A stretch of 64,000 nucleotides of DNA from Lepisosteus oculatus (GCF_040954835.1 NC_090704.1:39746979-39810978), one strand, 5' to 3'. Shown: positions 1 through 15,600, counted from the first letter of the stretch. The notes: generated by a model not told the origin, from the sequence alone. A program made the numbers and translations.

Positions 1-518
1 GATATGGTTACAGTAAAAGCATACTTCATTGAGGCAGTACAAAAAGAAAAAAAATTAGGGCTGGCAGCCTTTTGGAGATACGACTCCTGATCACAAACTT
101 TTCTCTTCTGGCTGGGAAAGGAGAACGCGACAGATTTTACGGAGCCAAAGTCAGAAACATCGGCGGTTCTGATCCTGCCATTGATACTGAATGCTCCTTC
201 AGTAGGGAAAAGACTAATTTTTCAAAACAATCTATCTCTTTAATAGTTTAAAGTGTGCTCTCCATCTGTACTTGAATGTCAAGAATTCCCCTCTGTCAGA
301 GGGTCTTGCTTAGCGCACTGAATCAGCAATACACTTGGTTTCTGGACACAAACAGCATGAAGTCAGCTATAACTGAACTGAGGAGTACATTTCCAAGCAC
401 ACTATCCATCTCACCTGGGATACACTGAAATCCAAGGCTTGTGCACCTCCACAGGATAGATACAGGACGTTTTTGTGTGTATTTTTCACCAAGGCACAGC
501 TCATACCTTCCAAGTAAG
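1..518. other. Upstream region and possible 5'UTR of the WD40 gene
   Basis: No coding exon, RNA gene or repeat was recognised here. The reading frame of the candidate first exon stays open upstream to an ATG at 441, so transcription could start in this stretch. I see no convincing TATA box or CpG island. Confidence 0.3.
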
Positions 519-620
519 ATGCCTCTCCCCCACCTCCTCCAGAAGAGAGCCACTGCACTCCAGAGACAGCTCCTGTCTGAAAACCTGTTGCTGGATCTGG
601 AGGAGTTTTTGAAGAAAAAA
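519..620 (+). CDS. Candidate first coding exon of the WD40/EF-hand gene
   Basis: The ATG at 519 opens 34 codons (MPLPHLLQKRATALQ... ending LEEFLKKK) that stop exactly at a strong donor, AAA|gtaagt, in phase 0. That phase fits the acceptor before 9641. An in-frame ATG at 441 is an alternative start. The assignment rests only on phase, donor quality and position; the implied intron is 9 kb. A different first exon inside 621-9640 is possible. Confidence 0.4.
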
Positions 621-3600
621 GTAAGTCAATTTCTTCGCCCGTGGAATTCTTTAGGTCTCAGTGCTCGGCATTGCTTTGAGCCCCAGGGTCCTGATTTTGA
701 AAGGTTGTAAAAGTCTGCATAACAGTGACTAGGAGTAAACGTACTAATTTGTATGTTACATATATAATCTGTAACTACTTTGATCTTTTCTTTAAAATGG
801 CCTATACCATAGTGAGGTCTTCATTTCCTTTTGTCACTGTATTGTTTGAATGATTTTAGATTATTTTGACTCAACATTTTCACTGTGATGTCCCAACTCA
901 TAAATCTAGAGGTCCTGAATTGATTACTTTGTGAAACCGGTTATATGCTTTACTGTAAGATTGATGGTGTGGCAGGTGAAGTTCATCCCTTTGAAACCTG
1001 GCTGGGATTCAAGCCAAGGGACTAGCAAACAAAACCCACTGGCCAGCAGGTTTGGAGTGCTTTTCAAGCTCCAGAGGGCTATATCACATTAACAGCCTCG
1101 TACTGTGTGAGACATTACATTCTGACCCTTCGTACTTCAGCTCCATATTGTGCAGGAACCCCAGTAAATGATACATATAATATTTGTCTCAGTAGTACAG
1201 TAGGTGTCATGGCACAAATGTGACACATGCAGTTCAGCCCTTGTATACCACATATAATGTATGGTAGATTGCATTCTAAACACATGTAAATAATACATGC
1301 AGTAATTGCTCAATGTTAAGCGATTTTATTTCTTTTGTGGTTTTGTAATGTAAACTGACACCCTGGACTTTGAGAGTCTATTGCTTGGGCCAATTCTAAT
1401 CCAAAACCTGATTGCCAGAAACACATACTGTAAGTCCAAATTCAGTAGTTCACATTGTTAGAGGTTATTACAGTTTCTGTAATATTAAGCAGATCTAACT
1501 CTGGACAGGCTGCTAGTTAATTGTACAGTATGTTGACTCTTGTTCCTGGATGCATAGCCTTTCAGTTAATCTAGAGTTTAAGCCACCACACGATCCTGTC
1601 CATTATGTAATAATTACGGAACTGTAATTCCTTAATTAGGATTAATTCCATAACTAGGGCTCAGATTTCAACATTTAAGGACAAACTAAAAAACTGAGGG
1701 AAAAGTAAACTCGGTGTTGTATGCAAGTGGTTATTGAAGTGCACCACTAATGGCCTAAATAATTCACAAACTATACTCAGTGAAGTCTTTAGTGTTAGTT
1801 TCTTATACAAACTACTGTAAACCACAATTAAGGGCGGAAAAAAAATAACAATAAAAGTAAACAAGGCAAACACTACGAAGAGATGAGACTCACTGGAAAG
1901 ACACTGCGCTCTCTTCTCTTGCTCAGGAGGTACAGAACGAAGGCGCAAGAAGGAAGAGCTTCAACAATGAGCAGAATGTCCTAAGGTACAGTAAATAATA
2001 CCCTTCTAAATCAGCATTTCCCATGTCCGATAACCCTTAAGGTGAAAGAAAATCCCTTCCTCTGGGAGTTGTTCAAGTTTCAGATCTGACTAGGATTAGC
2101 TTTAATACTACGTCTAATAATAATAATCTTTACACTTACAGTATATAGTGCTTTTCTGGACTCTCCACTCAAAGTGCTTTATACTGTAGGTAATGGGGAC
2201 TCACTTTCACCACAAATGTGTAGCCCCTACCTGGATGATGCAACAGCAGCCAAAGTGTGCCAGTACACTCAACACACTTTAGCTACAGTATCAGAGGGGA
2301 GGAAATCATAGTAATGAAGCCAATTCATAGAAGGGGGTTATTAGGAGGCCATGATTGATAAAGCCCAGGGGGACGTTTGGCCAAAGCACCAGGGTTAGCA
2401 CAGTTACAGTAAACAATTCGAGAAACGCCCTGGGATTTTTTTACTTTAATTAACAAGCAAATATTTCTCATGTCTAGCAACTTAAAAAATTGAACACACA
2501 TTATTGTTAGTTTTTTTTTTTGTTTGTTAGCACACTGAATTCGGGGCAGTTTTTTTAATATACTCTGCTGTACAGAATAGCATGGTTTGTAGAATGTGGT
2601 TGAAAAATTGGAAAAACTCTTTAGATATCTTTGCTCTAAGCCAGAAACTAAATTTTCCTTTGCAAAATACAAGAAATTGTGAATTTATCTATAACATACA
2701 GTATGCCTTGACAAGATGGACCTGCTTTTAGTGTTTTTAAACATACAGTACTGTAGAAAACGTAAGTATTTTGTTTGCTTTGTCATATCTGAATGTTTGA
2801 TCTCTGTAGATTACCAAACATTGTATGGACACACTACACTTATAAGGATTTGCTGATAGTAGGACTTTTTAATAAACGGTTGTACTCTAACCCTAGAGAT
2901 TTGCGGCAAAAAACATTTTTTTTAACGAAATGACATTTAGTGTAATTCTTAAAATGTGTCACAAATGAAAGTGTTGTATATTCAGATTGCTTTTTATTCA
3001 AAACTGCTGTCAAAGACACACTTTTAAAGGAAAGTTATATTTAATGTCTTGTTGAGGCATTATATTCTGTGTTGCTAAGCAACAGCAACTGCAGCATTAG
3101 GCCTTATGAAACAAGGATGAAGCCTAGCTGACGGGTGGCCTTTTGTGCCTGCACACAGAAGGTGTTCGGTGGGCTACTCTGGCCATTTTTCACTCTTGCT
3201 GTCAGTATTGACAGGCATTGAGGGGAAAGGTAAACTGAGACATTGTGAATACTGCAAGCACCCTAATGCATTTTTTAAAAGCCCTGTTAAAAATGCAGGC
3301 AATACAAGGCAACTGTGTCAGTGAGGACTATGTCCGTTTACATGATGTTGCTTGCTGTAGAAGATTAATAGAGTGATTAGAAGTCATGAAATTAGGAAAG
3401 TAATTGAAAAGAAAAGAGAATCATAGTCTTCACTAACAGCCTTCTGACAGAATTCTCCAGGAAGAAACCCTTTCCATGTATCAGAAAAAAAAATAGACTT
3501 TGCTTGTACACGACAATAATAGAGAACAGGAAGTTTAATTTAAGTAACAAGTCCTGTTCAAAGCAGTGATGTACTGTAAGATAACTGGTGCTGTAAAATA

Positions 3601-6600
3601 GTAAGACACCCTTTTCTCAATGTGTTTCAGTGTAGTGTCCTATGTAACACAAGGCTAATATATGGAATCTCACTACAGACATTATTGTTGATCCACATAC
3701 CTCTGTTATAGCCTCAATGGTAAATTCCCTTGACCGCAAACCCACATGGGGTGCTCTGGACATTGGGGTGCCAGACCTCAGAGAAAGAGAATAAGAGATG
3801 AAAGTCAGGAGAGCAGTTTTTGAGGGTGAATTGAGTAAAGGCAAGCTCAGCAGGAATTCTTGAAGACTTTACAGACTTCTTCAGAGTCTAAGGATACCCT
3901 AGTGACATTAAACTCCTCAAACTTTTAGTTTGAGGAAACTTCAGATGTAGGGATACTGAATATTAAAACACCATCAAAGGGTAACAGGTGCTGATATTTT
4001 GGAACAAAACTAAAAATAATTAGAAAGTTTTCCCTGGACACTTTTTAACCATACAACAGTCAGCAGTGCATGAAGTGAAGTTCAATTAAATTGTTACTAT
4101 GACAACACAAATGCCTATCAACTGAAGCTGAATTCAGGAAATACTGAAGTAATCAATAATTTGAGAGCTTCAGTGGATGAAATACAACATTATCCTAGTA
4201 ATATACGGTACAGTTCAGAATGTGTGCTCAAAACAAGGGAAAATCATTCATTACTACAAGCAAATACAAAAGAAATACATACTGTTTACTGTATATTATG
4301 TTTAGTAATACATTGTGCTAGTTTGATTTGAAGCAGAGAAAATCACTGATAGAACATGTCTTAAAAATGAATATCTGTGTGGTGTGTCCTCCAGGCAAAT
4401 TGTGTAAAATCCTCTCTAATGAAATGTCAACAAATTAAAAGATGGTTTTGCAGATGTTTGTAAAAGAATATAGCACGCAGGTAGATATATTGTGTTTAGT
4501 AAATGCAATCAGTATAGGTGTGTAGCCAGAATAATGGGTGAAGGACAGATATGGGGACACATTTTATCACTTTATCACTTCTATGATGGTTCTATGCAGC
4601 TGATCTGCTTAAGCCTTGGCCAGATGCTGTCTTAAGCAGAAATAATAATACTAATGGGAGATCTCATTCACAAAATATTTAGATTAGTAATTCTTCTTTT
4701 ATTACAGGACTATAAATTCATACTCTATGAAAACACGCATGTCTAAAACAAAAACGTAAAAAAATGCATATTGTATTTTATTTTAAGAACATAAAGGTGC
4801 CAGGATCATAGCTTATAACAACATTGCTGGGTAGGTGTTACCATCCTGATATAGCCCCTTGTGTAATGAAGATTCTCCTCTTTTCAGTTTAATCATCACT
4901 TTTATGTAATACCCTAATCACTCTATTCCTGAATGTGCTTGTTATATGAACAATGTATATAGTTTTTGAAATATACAGACACTGCCCCAGGTTTAGGTGA
5001 AAATGAAGTGTAAAGAGCACAACAGCAAACACGAAAGAAACACCAGCACTGTTGAAGATTTCACTAGTTCAAAAACCAGCTGGTTAATCATAAATTACTC
5101 CTGGATTGTCTTCTGACTGAGTTAATGATCTTTCTGGCATGAATGTGCAATTCCAGCCACAAGATTATGTTAGTCACAATAATTTCTTCACTGACAGTGA
5201 GCACACAGAGAAGAGTGTAATAACCAGGTCATACAGTATAATGTCAGAGCTCCTGGAGAAAGCAGAAAGACTGTTTGGGAGTAGACAGTAAGAGCTGATG
5301 TTATCTTTGGGATAATCAATAATTCAATGCTGTTGCCTTGGTTTTATTGGTTTATTACCAGTTAATTTCTGAGCTCCAGGTAATGAATGTGATTTGATGA
5401 TGGATAAAAGCCGAGCTTGATGCTCTGTACAAACGTTCTGTAACAGGAAATGCCGAAATAAATGTAATTGGTTCCTTAAATCTACCAAGTTTGTGCCTGA
5501 GACAGGAGTAAGACTAGCAGTATGTGTGCCACAAGAGACTGGGACAGTGGCATCTGGGAAATATATGAGAAGGAGATCCCTGTCACTATTACTGGGTAAG
5601 TACAGTATACAAAACACTTCTTCTGATCAGAACTTCTCATTGTAATCACTGCTTGGGCTACCTGAAACCTCTCTTTGTGAGTGGATATTTTCTTGTTTGT
5701 GCACATAAATAAATCCAGTTAATGTCAAACACACCAAGCATGCAGTCATGTACAGTCTACTTTATTTTTTATGTATTCTGTATGTTTTGTAATTAAAAAT
5801 GCAAACTGTAAAAAATCCATTGATAATTACCTATCTTTCGAAATACCATAGGAGTGTAAAGAAAGGGGCTAATTAGTGGAAAAAAACAACACATTATGCA
5901 ATGAGTATCATCTGACATTTTATGTGGCGAGAGAGTACAGTATATAAGATAATATATTCTTGCAATGAGGCACTGTGACCATGACTTGTCAGAAAAGACA
6001 ATTGCAAATATAGAGTAGCAGCAATATATGTTTTAATTGTTATACAGTATATGACAAAGATTTTAAATAAATCGGTTTGTTTTGTAATTACATAAAACAT
6101 CCTTTTGAATATAATTGAAAATATGTTATTTTTGTAAAGCCATTTCATTTGATTGCCTTGCTCAGACAAGAGTAAAGTAAATCATTCCTGAAATTAGTAA
6201 TGTGTTACACGGTACAGTATATGGTATATAAACTCAAGTATTGAGAACAGGATCAACAGACAATAGAAAAACTATTATATATCTATTGCAACTTCTTGGA
6301 CAATTCTGTGAGATATCTGACATGTTTCATGGAGAAACCTCTGTGAGGTGTGTGCATGTGTAGCATAAGAAGTACTTAATCAATGTGTCCGTCAAAACTC
6401 AAGTGTATCCACAATAACAGCCGCAATGTTTTCCCTGTCATAAATTATTTTTCGTGGGCTAGTAAAATTAATATGATCATGATCTTGTGGAAGAAAAGCT
6501 CCTCATGAGAAAATTGTGACTTCACTTGATCTGCAATGTTACAAAAATATAGAACTGAAAATTCGATTAAAATACCTCTTACTGCAATAAGACATATAAT

Positions 6601-9600
6601 CTGCTTGCATTTGTATAACTCATCCCGCGACACTTAAACTCTGCATCGTTCTCCCACATATTTCCTCCTCAAGCTGTTCCCCATGTATACTTGGTAAGTT
6701 GCCCTGGGCCAGCATGGTTCCAAACTGGCCTGACAAAGTTGGCTTCTGCTTATTTATGGTTGTAGATTCAGCTTGGGGTTACCGTATATTGACTTGCATA
6801 ACGCAACTGGGTTGAAATCTAACCTGGAGTTAGGTCCCTGCTGTTTGTAGTTACAGCTTGTGATGTTTTGGTGTCATTTTTGACTAGATGAATTGAGTTG
6901 ATTGGAAAACCAAATGCCAGATATTTATTTTAGAGAATCAATTCTCTCATCTGACAGAGACAAATATGACTATGGAAATTAGAAGCCTCTTGCTGCTATA
7001 GTGAATATCTGAACCTATCCAAATGTCTGTGTGCAGGAGACAAATGTAACTGATTATCTGCTGATTGATTAAACTGTCTTGATCAGTGAGAAACAACAAT
7101 TGCCGCACAACAGGCCCAAGGTCTGACTTCGGGTCAATTGTTGTGGCGTTGCCAGAGGCAACAAAACCACACCACTGTGACATCAGTGTAGGGCCCTGCC
7201 AGGGGGTTAGTCACTCAGAAACAGGCCTGCAGAAGCAGGCCTGTCTTTGGCCTGGGAAGTCAGGATGTCTGAGCAAGCCAAGCTGCTGTACCCATGGAGA
7301 CAGGACAGCAGGAAGGATGTTTATTGCCGAGGTGCTATGTAGAAACTGGGACAGATCCTGCAGAAAGGAATGTTTTAAACTCAGGTTTACTTGTCTTGGA
7401 TTTCTGGTGGCTTTTATATTCATTTAAAAATATAAATATAAAAAGTAGAGTCAACAGAACATTCAGCCAACTCTACCTTTAATATTACCTTTCCTCTGGA
7501 CTTCACCTTCATGATTTTTGGGTGTGTGGTCTTTTCTTCTCTGTAAAAAAAAAATAAATGGGTTATTTTGCACATTCTTAACTACCAACCTGAAATGCCA
7601 TCTTGAATTGTGAACACACCATTGCTGTAGCTCACATGTTAAGTGGAGGACAAAGACAAATGTTCTTACTTTCTGGTCAAATCTTCCAGACTCCTGGGAG
7701 AACAGGGTCAAACCTGGCTTGTCTTATCCTAATACCACTGTCAGTATTACTGAGCAGGAAACTGCTGGAATAAACCAGATCCAGAAGTTGCTTCCTTTTA
7801 CAGTAATGTAAATGAGACACCCCTCCAGACTGGAGGTACAGCTTTATCTTAAGTTAATTAAGATAAAGAATTAAGACTTCCTTTATGCTGGCTTTTTTGC
7901 AAGTTTTACTTTTATGTTAAATAAAAACAGGGAAACAGTAGGGATTTAAAAGTCACACACAATAATTTGTTTAGACCTTTCCAGGATTGCTGAATAGCAG
8001 TGAATAATAATAAATAATTGCTGATTAATAACAGCTGCTGATTATAGTACAAAGCACATTAGATTATTAATTTGATCTATCCATCCATTTTAGTTCAATA
8101 CAGGGTCATGGTGAATCAGAGCCTAGCCCAGCAGAAAATGCGTAAAGGTAGGAAATATCCTGGATAGGACACTAGTGAACACATGCAAACAAAGGGCAAT
8201 TTAGAGGGGCGAATTATAGCATATCTCTGGACTGTGGGAGGAAAACAGAGCAGCCAGTGAAAATCTATGAGGCCACAGACAGAACATGTAAATCTCTACA
8301 CAGGAGGGTCTCTAGGTCGGAATTGAGCCCAGCACCCAAAAGCTGTGAGACAGCAGCACTAACTGTTGCGTCACTGTACCGCCCTTGATTCTTTTCAATT
8401 ATTGTCAAACCTAATTTCTAGTCAAATATTGTAGCATCAATCTATCCACAATAAAACAAAAATATTCAACGAAAATTATATTTTTGGTGCAAAAGCCTTG
8501 GACAATCTGGTCTGTAATTTTCCAGTGAAATTTCTATATATGCAGAATTTCTGAAGTCTGTGCATTTTCAAAAGGTCTTGTTGCAATAAATGCTGCTCTG
8601 TATTTTTAAAAAGGTGTATAGGGGATGAGATGGCCAATCTATTGGTGCAGGCAACATCCTTGTAGCATGTTGGAACACTTACTGTGTAACTAGTAATTTT
8701 GGCACTTTTAGCAGCAATTTTAGGATTAGGTGTGAGACTGGGATTAGGAATATTTACATATACTCAAATCTAGTATCTAGCAATGATGCCGACAATTACT
8801 TTAACTGCAAACATTTTTTGTACCAGAGAGAGAAAGAGTGTTTGTTCTACTGAAACCAGAACAAAACCTTCTGTATTTCCATAAATGCCACTAGAGTGTG
8901 CTAAATGGCCATTGTTTTTCCATCTATGCATCTAAAATGATTTTTTTCTAATGAACATATATTCAGAGACTGGATACATGTTAGAAGACACTGATAGCAA
9001 TATTACTACCGCGTAACTTGACAGACCTTGTCATGACGTCAGAAGATAAGCAAGGGTGGGCCCAGTCAGTACTGGGTTAGGAGACCTTGAAGGAAAACCA
9101 GGCTTTTGCTGTAACGTTTGTTGGTGGGCTAGTACAGTAGGTGGCACACCTTTCTGTGGTCCAGAAATTCCCTAAAACAAAATCACATAGTGTGGCACTG
9201 TGCTGTAGGAGGTTCAATCCTTCAGATGAGATGTTAAACCAACTGTGTGGTCACTAAAGCTTCCACTTGCTTGACTAGCTGAATTGCTGCCAGTATCCTG
9301 GCTAATTTCTCTGGGCTTGCCTTGGCCTGTCTAAAGCTCTCAGTTCAGTTGAACATGCAGTCACTACTTCACTTAGCAGCTGTGCATCACCCAGATGGGG
9401 ACCGCCATTCAGTAGTGGATAAAATCAGTTCCCTCCTACTCTATATCTGAATCAGTCCATGGATTCAGTGACATACTAATGTGATTTGTGCTCTTATTTA
9501 TTGCGATACTGTGCTGCTACTGTATATACTGTATGAACAGACAGCTTTCAAGAACTTCTCTCTACTTTAGAACCTTATTTAAACTCTTATCATTTAACCC

Positions 9601-12600
9601 TTCTAACACGAGTGCTGTATTCTTGTCCAGTTTCGATCAGGAGCAGAACACTGGCCTAGAGGAGGAGCTGCAGTTGGAGCACCTGCAATGGCTAAAGGAA
9701 GCGTTTGCCAGTCACGTGCCTAGAGATCCCAGGTCTGGCGAGGTAGGGGCAGGCTGGAAGGCTGGAAGGGGGTGGCGATCGAGCCGCGGACCCAAGCAAC
9801 AGGCAGGCAGTATGAGTCTGGAAGAGTTCCAGTCTGCCTTGGGTACCATGCTGGGCTCGGAGCGCTGGGCCAGTCAGATGGAATTGCTTTTTAACAAGGT
9901 AAGGAGCCTGGTAGCTCCAACACCACAGGATAAGAGACATAGGAATCCTTTGATGTTTTGGGTTCGGTGTTTACTGTTGTTGGTGTAGCACTTTGGTACA
10001 CATCTTCAATTTTCTTCCAAGACAGTTTTAATTGTATCATTTCTTAAGTCTAAAAAGGAGCTCTCAAGGAAGAATGACATTTTCTTTTATACAGATATAA
10101 GGCCTTCCATCATAAGCAGGAACCCCAGAGTACCTCCCAATAGAAGGGTAGCAGAACAGGTTTTCAATAACTGAAATGTCTTCAGGGAGTAGGGTACTAT
10201 GTTGTGCAAGATATGAGACATACTGTAAGCATTAATTAACCTTATCCCCAGGCACATGAAACACATGCACACCCTGTACTTTGCATTGGAAATTTCTAAA
10301 TATTACAGTTCTTCAAACACTTTTGCGGTGTTATGTTTTGTTTCTTCCAGTCAGCTTAAAGCAGCTGTTCTAAATTTGAATTTACAATTTTCAAAATAAA
10401 CACAAAATAGTGAACTTTGTGAAAATACTGTAAAGTCGTCATGCTTTCAAGCGTTCAAATTGTGATGTAAAGCGGCCCTTCCTGCTCACTAGTCACTGTA
10501 ATCATTAGTGAAATGCAATGTCCAAATGAATAAGTACAGATTGTGCAGCAGACATCTCGTCACAGAAAGATTCTGACATGATCTGCATGCAGAGTTAACA
10601 ATTAAGTAGTATTTGTCGGCAAAACAGTCTTAAAGTTGAGAGCAATATTTCTATTTGATTAAAAGAGATGTATTCACAAGCCTGCTTGTTTATAAAGTAA
10701 TAGGGCCACTGCACCTCACTGGATGTTTTTTGCCTCATTCTAAATCACTGACAATGACAGCAATGTGGCTCTGTGCATACCTGGAAATGTATTTTTTTTA
10801 ATGTGAATTGGAGGTTTTACAAGTTACTGTGTACATTTTACTTTCATTGTGGTCTGAAATGCACTCATCAATGCCAATTTTTTCTAACTGTAAAATTTAA
10901 AAATAACATTGCAGTTTGCCTTTAACATGGTTGGTGTGGTGGTTCAGTGGTTAGCATTGCTATCTCACATCCCTGGAGCTTTGGGTTCAATTCCAGATCT
11001 GGGTTGCTAACTGCATGAAGTATTTCAACTTTCATTGCATGTTCTCCATGTACTGTATTTGGGTGAGTTTCTTTTGGGTGCTCCGGTTTCCTCCCACAAT
11101 CCAAAGACATACTGGTAGATTAATTGGCTTCTGGGAAAAATTGGCCCTGGTGTGAGTGTGTTTCTGTCTGTATGGAGTTCTGTCCGGGGCGCCTCACACC
11201 AATTTGCTTGCTGGGCTAGGCTCTGAGTCCCATGTAAACCTGAATTGGAGTTATAAAAAAACTCCAAAACTCCAAACTCCAAACTCCAACTCCAAGTTAT
11301 AAGAATTAGAGTTTATAAAAATGATAGATGCATATTTTAAATCTCTCTGCTGGCAGGTCGATACTTCCTGTGATGGTTATGTGGACTGGGAAGAGTTCTG
11401 CACCTACCTGCTGCTACAGTACAAGGAGAAAGACTACACCGGCCGTCAGAGAGAAACTTTTCTCAGCACACAGCCAGTCATTAGACACTGTCTGTACAAC
11501 AAGGTAACCTTGGTACGAACACAGACATTAAAAACACTACACACACATGTTACAAAAACTGGCACACTCCATCACAAGAAAAGAACTACTTGGGAGTCTT
11601 CCATCCATACAGTACATGTATTTCAAAATGTTGATATCTGATTTTGAAAATACACAAACAGTATAATCATGGTGCCTATAAGTACAATATGTGGTGGAAA
11701 ACATCTTCAGGTGAAACAAAGCTGAATCTTGTTAATGTAATCTTTTAAGATCTCAAAAGAAAAGAATAAGAATAAAATGAAAAGGAGCCCCCTTCAGCAT
11801 TCACTTTCCATGCAGTTGAAATGTGACTAAGGATATAGTTCTCCCGAAGAAATATAAATGTTTTATTACATAGATTCCATGCATTTACGTTCATTCTGAT
11901 GTTTCATGCCTTCTGGTACATCTCTATGTTACATCATCATGTCATCCTGACTGTACTATGCTTACCATGCTTTTATCATGGTAATTCACAGGAAACATTC
12001 AACACCCCGATTTACAGGCATTGCTTTTCAAAGTGTTTTAAAAGGTCCGACTTTAAATTTGGAGGTCAAATTCACACATACTAGTGTAAGAAAGGAAGCA
12101 GGGACATCCCTCGCATCATTCCCAACCTCTTTGTTTGAATTCCCATTCGGTAGCAAGAGCCCACCATCCGAATGCTGGCAGTGCCCCACCCTCAGCCACT
12201 GCGCTTCCTCGGTGTCAGCAAGGAGGGAACTCTGACCATCTGGGACAGCAGCCTGCGCATTCTCAAGTCACAGGAGGTGCTTTACCGCACTTGTCTTCAT
12301 TGACCTGGGTTTCAAAGCCAGACTGGGATTTATGGTTACTTTATGCCGAATTCCCAGCTCAGGGACATGTTGTTATTATGCTTTTTTGTGCAGAGAAATC
12401 CAAGTACCAGTGAAACACGATTTATACAGTTTTTGCTACTCAGGCCAAACTCAAAAAGTACAAGGTGATGAACTATTTAGATGAGTTATATAATCCAGTT
12501 TGAAGACATAGGTGAGGGTCAATGATCCTGTTTTAGTGTACTGTGTATTATTGTGTAGGTATTTTTTAAATAATGTCTGATGTCTTGAGAATGAAAGTCA

Positions 12601-15600
12601 TGGACATTGAATGTTTTTGGTGCTTGGTGTTTGAAACCAACTCACAATTTTAGCATCACCCTCCCGAGAAGACAGTGCACCTGGGTGTTAACGCTTCATT
12701 GCTGCAGTGGTTATAATCACCACACTATGAGCAGAAGTCTCTCACCTTCTTTTGAAATTCTGATCTCTTTCAAAAACAAAATGTAGAATTAGAAATAAGT
12801 ATATAACTGTAATAAACAAATATAGACTGTATACAACAGCGATACCCTGTTTTTATTTGAGGACTGAACAAAAATGTTTCTAATGTCTACTCTCTTCTAA
12901 AGGCTTCTTCATTTGAAATGCGGGTAACAGAAAAATTAAAAGTATTTTCTGAAATCCAGGTCTCTTTGGAGTCCAGTGAGATCGCAGGAAGCAGGAGCAG
13001 GATCAGGAAATGGACTACAGATGCTGTTTGCATGCCCGATGTCCACAAGATTGCACTGGCAACGTCCAGCAGGGACATCCACTTTTTTGACATTTCTACA
13101 GCCAGCTGTTTTGAGGAGTTTTACTTGTTTGGTATATTCTCTTTTCAGAAGATGCAAAATAAATATGTTTTTTAAAGGTGTTTCAAAATTGATACCCATT
13201 CTTGTTTCTTTGCGGTTTTGTCACAGGAATTGCCAATGTGCCAACCTGCTTATGCTACTGGTGTGACACCAAGGTAAGGCCCTTTGGTCGATCTTTGACA
13301 GGGAATGTCTCAGGGTACCTAGTGCTGCCTCATCCTTAAACCTACTGTTGCAAGATGTTTCAAACATCAAAATGGACAACTCTGAACAGTATGAACACAA
13401 TGAACATGCCAAGCCTTGTGTTCAAACAAGCCACTTTTAGGAGACCTTTCAAAGATGGCAATATGTATTAAGAGTACAAACAGTATATCCATCCATAACC
13501 ACATTATCCAGTACAGTGTCATGGGGGAGCCAGAGCCTATCCCAGAAAGTAATGGCCACAAGGCAGGATACACCGTGGATGTGACACCAGTCCATCACAG
13601 GGAACACATACGAACAAAGGGAAACATACAAACTCCACACAGATAGCACCCCAGGTTTGGAATTAAACCCAGGGCCCCAGAGCTGAGAGGCAGCACTGCT
13701 CCACCATTCACCCTACAATAGTATATGTATGAGAAATAATTGTTTTAAGTAGTTCAGGTGGGTAGCTGCGTCAGCATGTGTAGGCTGCAAAGGAACAAGT
13801 TATAGGTTTATTCCATGCTGAAAAGAGAAGAAAGGAAACACAACATTTCGGCTGTGGAGCCTTCTTTGGGTGTGACACAGAATAAACCTGTAATTGTTTT
13901 AAACTGATTTGTTTCCAGGTAAAATTGTCTTGTTATAGCAACCATTATTTCTATTTTTCTGAAAGGCTGCATTAATTGTATGAAAAATACAATGGTTGCT
14001 GACATATTATCTGCTATGAAACATTTGACAACTGTTCAAGCGCTAACAGGTGTGTTTCCTGGGTTCGCAGGCACCAGGAAGCCCTTCTGTGCTCTTGTGG
14101 GGGGATGATGTAGGGAACGTGAACGTACTGTGGTTCCTCCACCCCCATTCAGGCATGTTTGAGACTCCCTTCACTGAGGAGAAAGGACCTCAGAGAGTCT
14201 TCATGCAGGTGAGTTCAGGCAATTGTACCCTTAACACAGCGGGTAACCTGTGGATTTTCCCTATCACTGATACTGTTGCATATAGTGTGTAACACATTGT
14301 GTGTACTGTCGTATATAGAATAAACACTTTTGAATATAAACTATATAGTATACAGTCGCATCTGCTGCTTGGAAAATACTTCTTTTATCTTTTTACATTG
14401 TATCCATGCAGATAGAAACTCCAACTTGGGAAAGAATAATTCCACTTAATGATATTAAAAATAATAATGAAAAATAACTGAGGGGCTTGTCCAGTAAAGC
14501 AGTGATCAGACTGAGCTTTACATGGCCCAAGACCTCCCTATTTCAAGCTTGAATTATGTTTCTAGCCAATGAGAATCACCCTATCAATGCTCCCAGTCAG
14601 CCATTCCATTTATTTCCTGAGTATTTCCTTAAGATCACATTTTCTAAACCTCACTGTATGGAAGAGCACATTACAGCGTTTAGTCGTGGTGTGAAAATCA
14701 TTTCAGCAAACCTGATGACATTGCTAGGGTTTTCTCAACAGCAGGCACTCTCTGATCTTGACCATAAACCGCCGTTCAAGTTCACTGATTAAGCAATTTA
14801 TATGTCATTAGAAAAATTGAAAAGGTGTGAAGAATCCCTCTGGTTGATCACGGCTGAATGTTTGTCACTGGCCTCATGCAGGATATCCGCGATCACATCC
14901 GGTTGGTCTCCTATCAGCTCATTCCTGGGGTTCACAGGGAGGCCATCCGCAGGATCTGCTACGAGCGCAGTGGCGATCTAATCATCACGTCATCAGGGAG
15001 TTCCTCCACCTCGGTGGTCATCATGGACGCTCCCCGCAAAAAGAAGAGTTACACCTGGAAAATCAACAAGGTGAGCTTGGCAGGACATGAACATAAAAAC
15101 GGTTACAAACGAGGGGAAGACAACTGGCCCAACTAGCTTGTTTTGTTGTTAGTAGCTACAGTAATACTGTAGATCCAAGGATTTCATCCAGCTATTTCTT
15201 GAAAGAAGCCTGGATATTGACTTCAGTAACATGGTGGGTTAACTTGTTCCATAATCCCACAACTCTTTGGATAGAGAAGAATGCCATGTTCTTGGTTTTA
15301 AAAGTCACTTCCACTAATAAAGTAGAAAAAAAACTTCAACTAAATAAATCACTAATAACTGTCTTGACATACAGTAGGTGACACTGAGATACTGAGATAA
15401 TTCCCAGTGTGCAGCTGAGCATACATTTGCATATCATGCAAAGTGCCATGCAATAGGCTGACAATAGGCCACACCAGCAGTGCTCTTGGAAAACTGGACA
15501 GTTTATGGGAGTGCTCGTTTGAATTGGACAGACACTGCCTTTTTATAACTACTAAATTTTCCTTCGTTTTCATGATGCCACCTACACATTTCTGGCATTG

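Larger units (their letters stand above)
621..9640. other. Long candidate intron 1 of the WD40 gene
   Basis: About 9 kb of AT-rich sequence with no exon I can support. It holds an old 5S-type SINE on the minus strand (2115-2442), a SINE-like repeat on the minus strand (8073-8384) and a degenerate 5S-type SINE (9012-9425). TACAGTA/TACTGTA words are frequent. ORFs such as 7086-7427 show no recognisable domain. Confidence 0.5.

Noticed and set aside
7086-7427. 113-codon + strand ORF in the first intron
   Set aside because: No recognisable domain, no splice-site support and no phase that would link it to the WD40 gene exons.
13750-13885. Hammerhead ribozyme in the repeat with 'aacatttcggc'
   Set aside because: I looked for the CTGATGA and GAAA core on both strands and did not find it in a workable arrangement.
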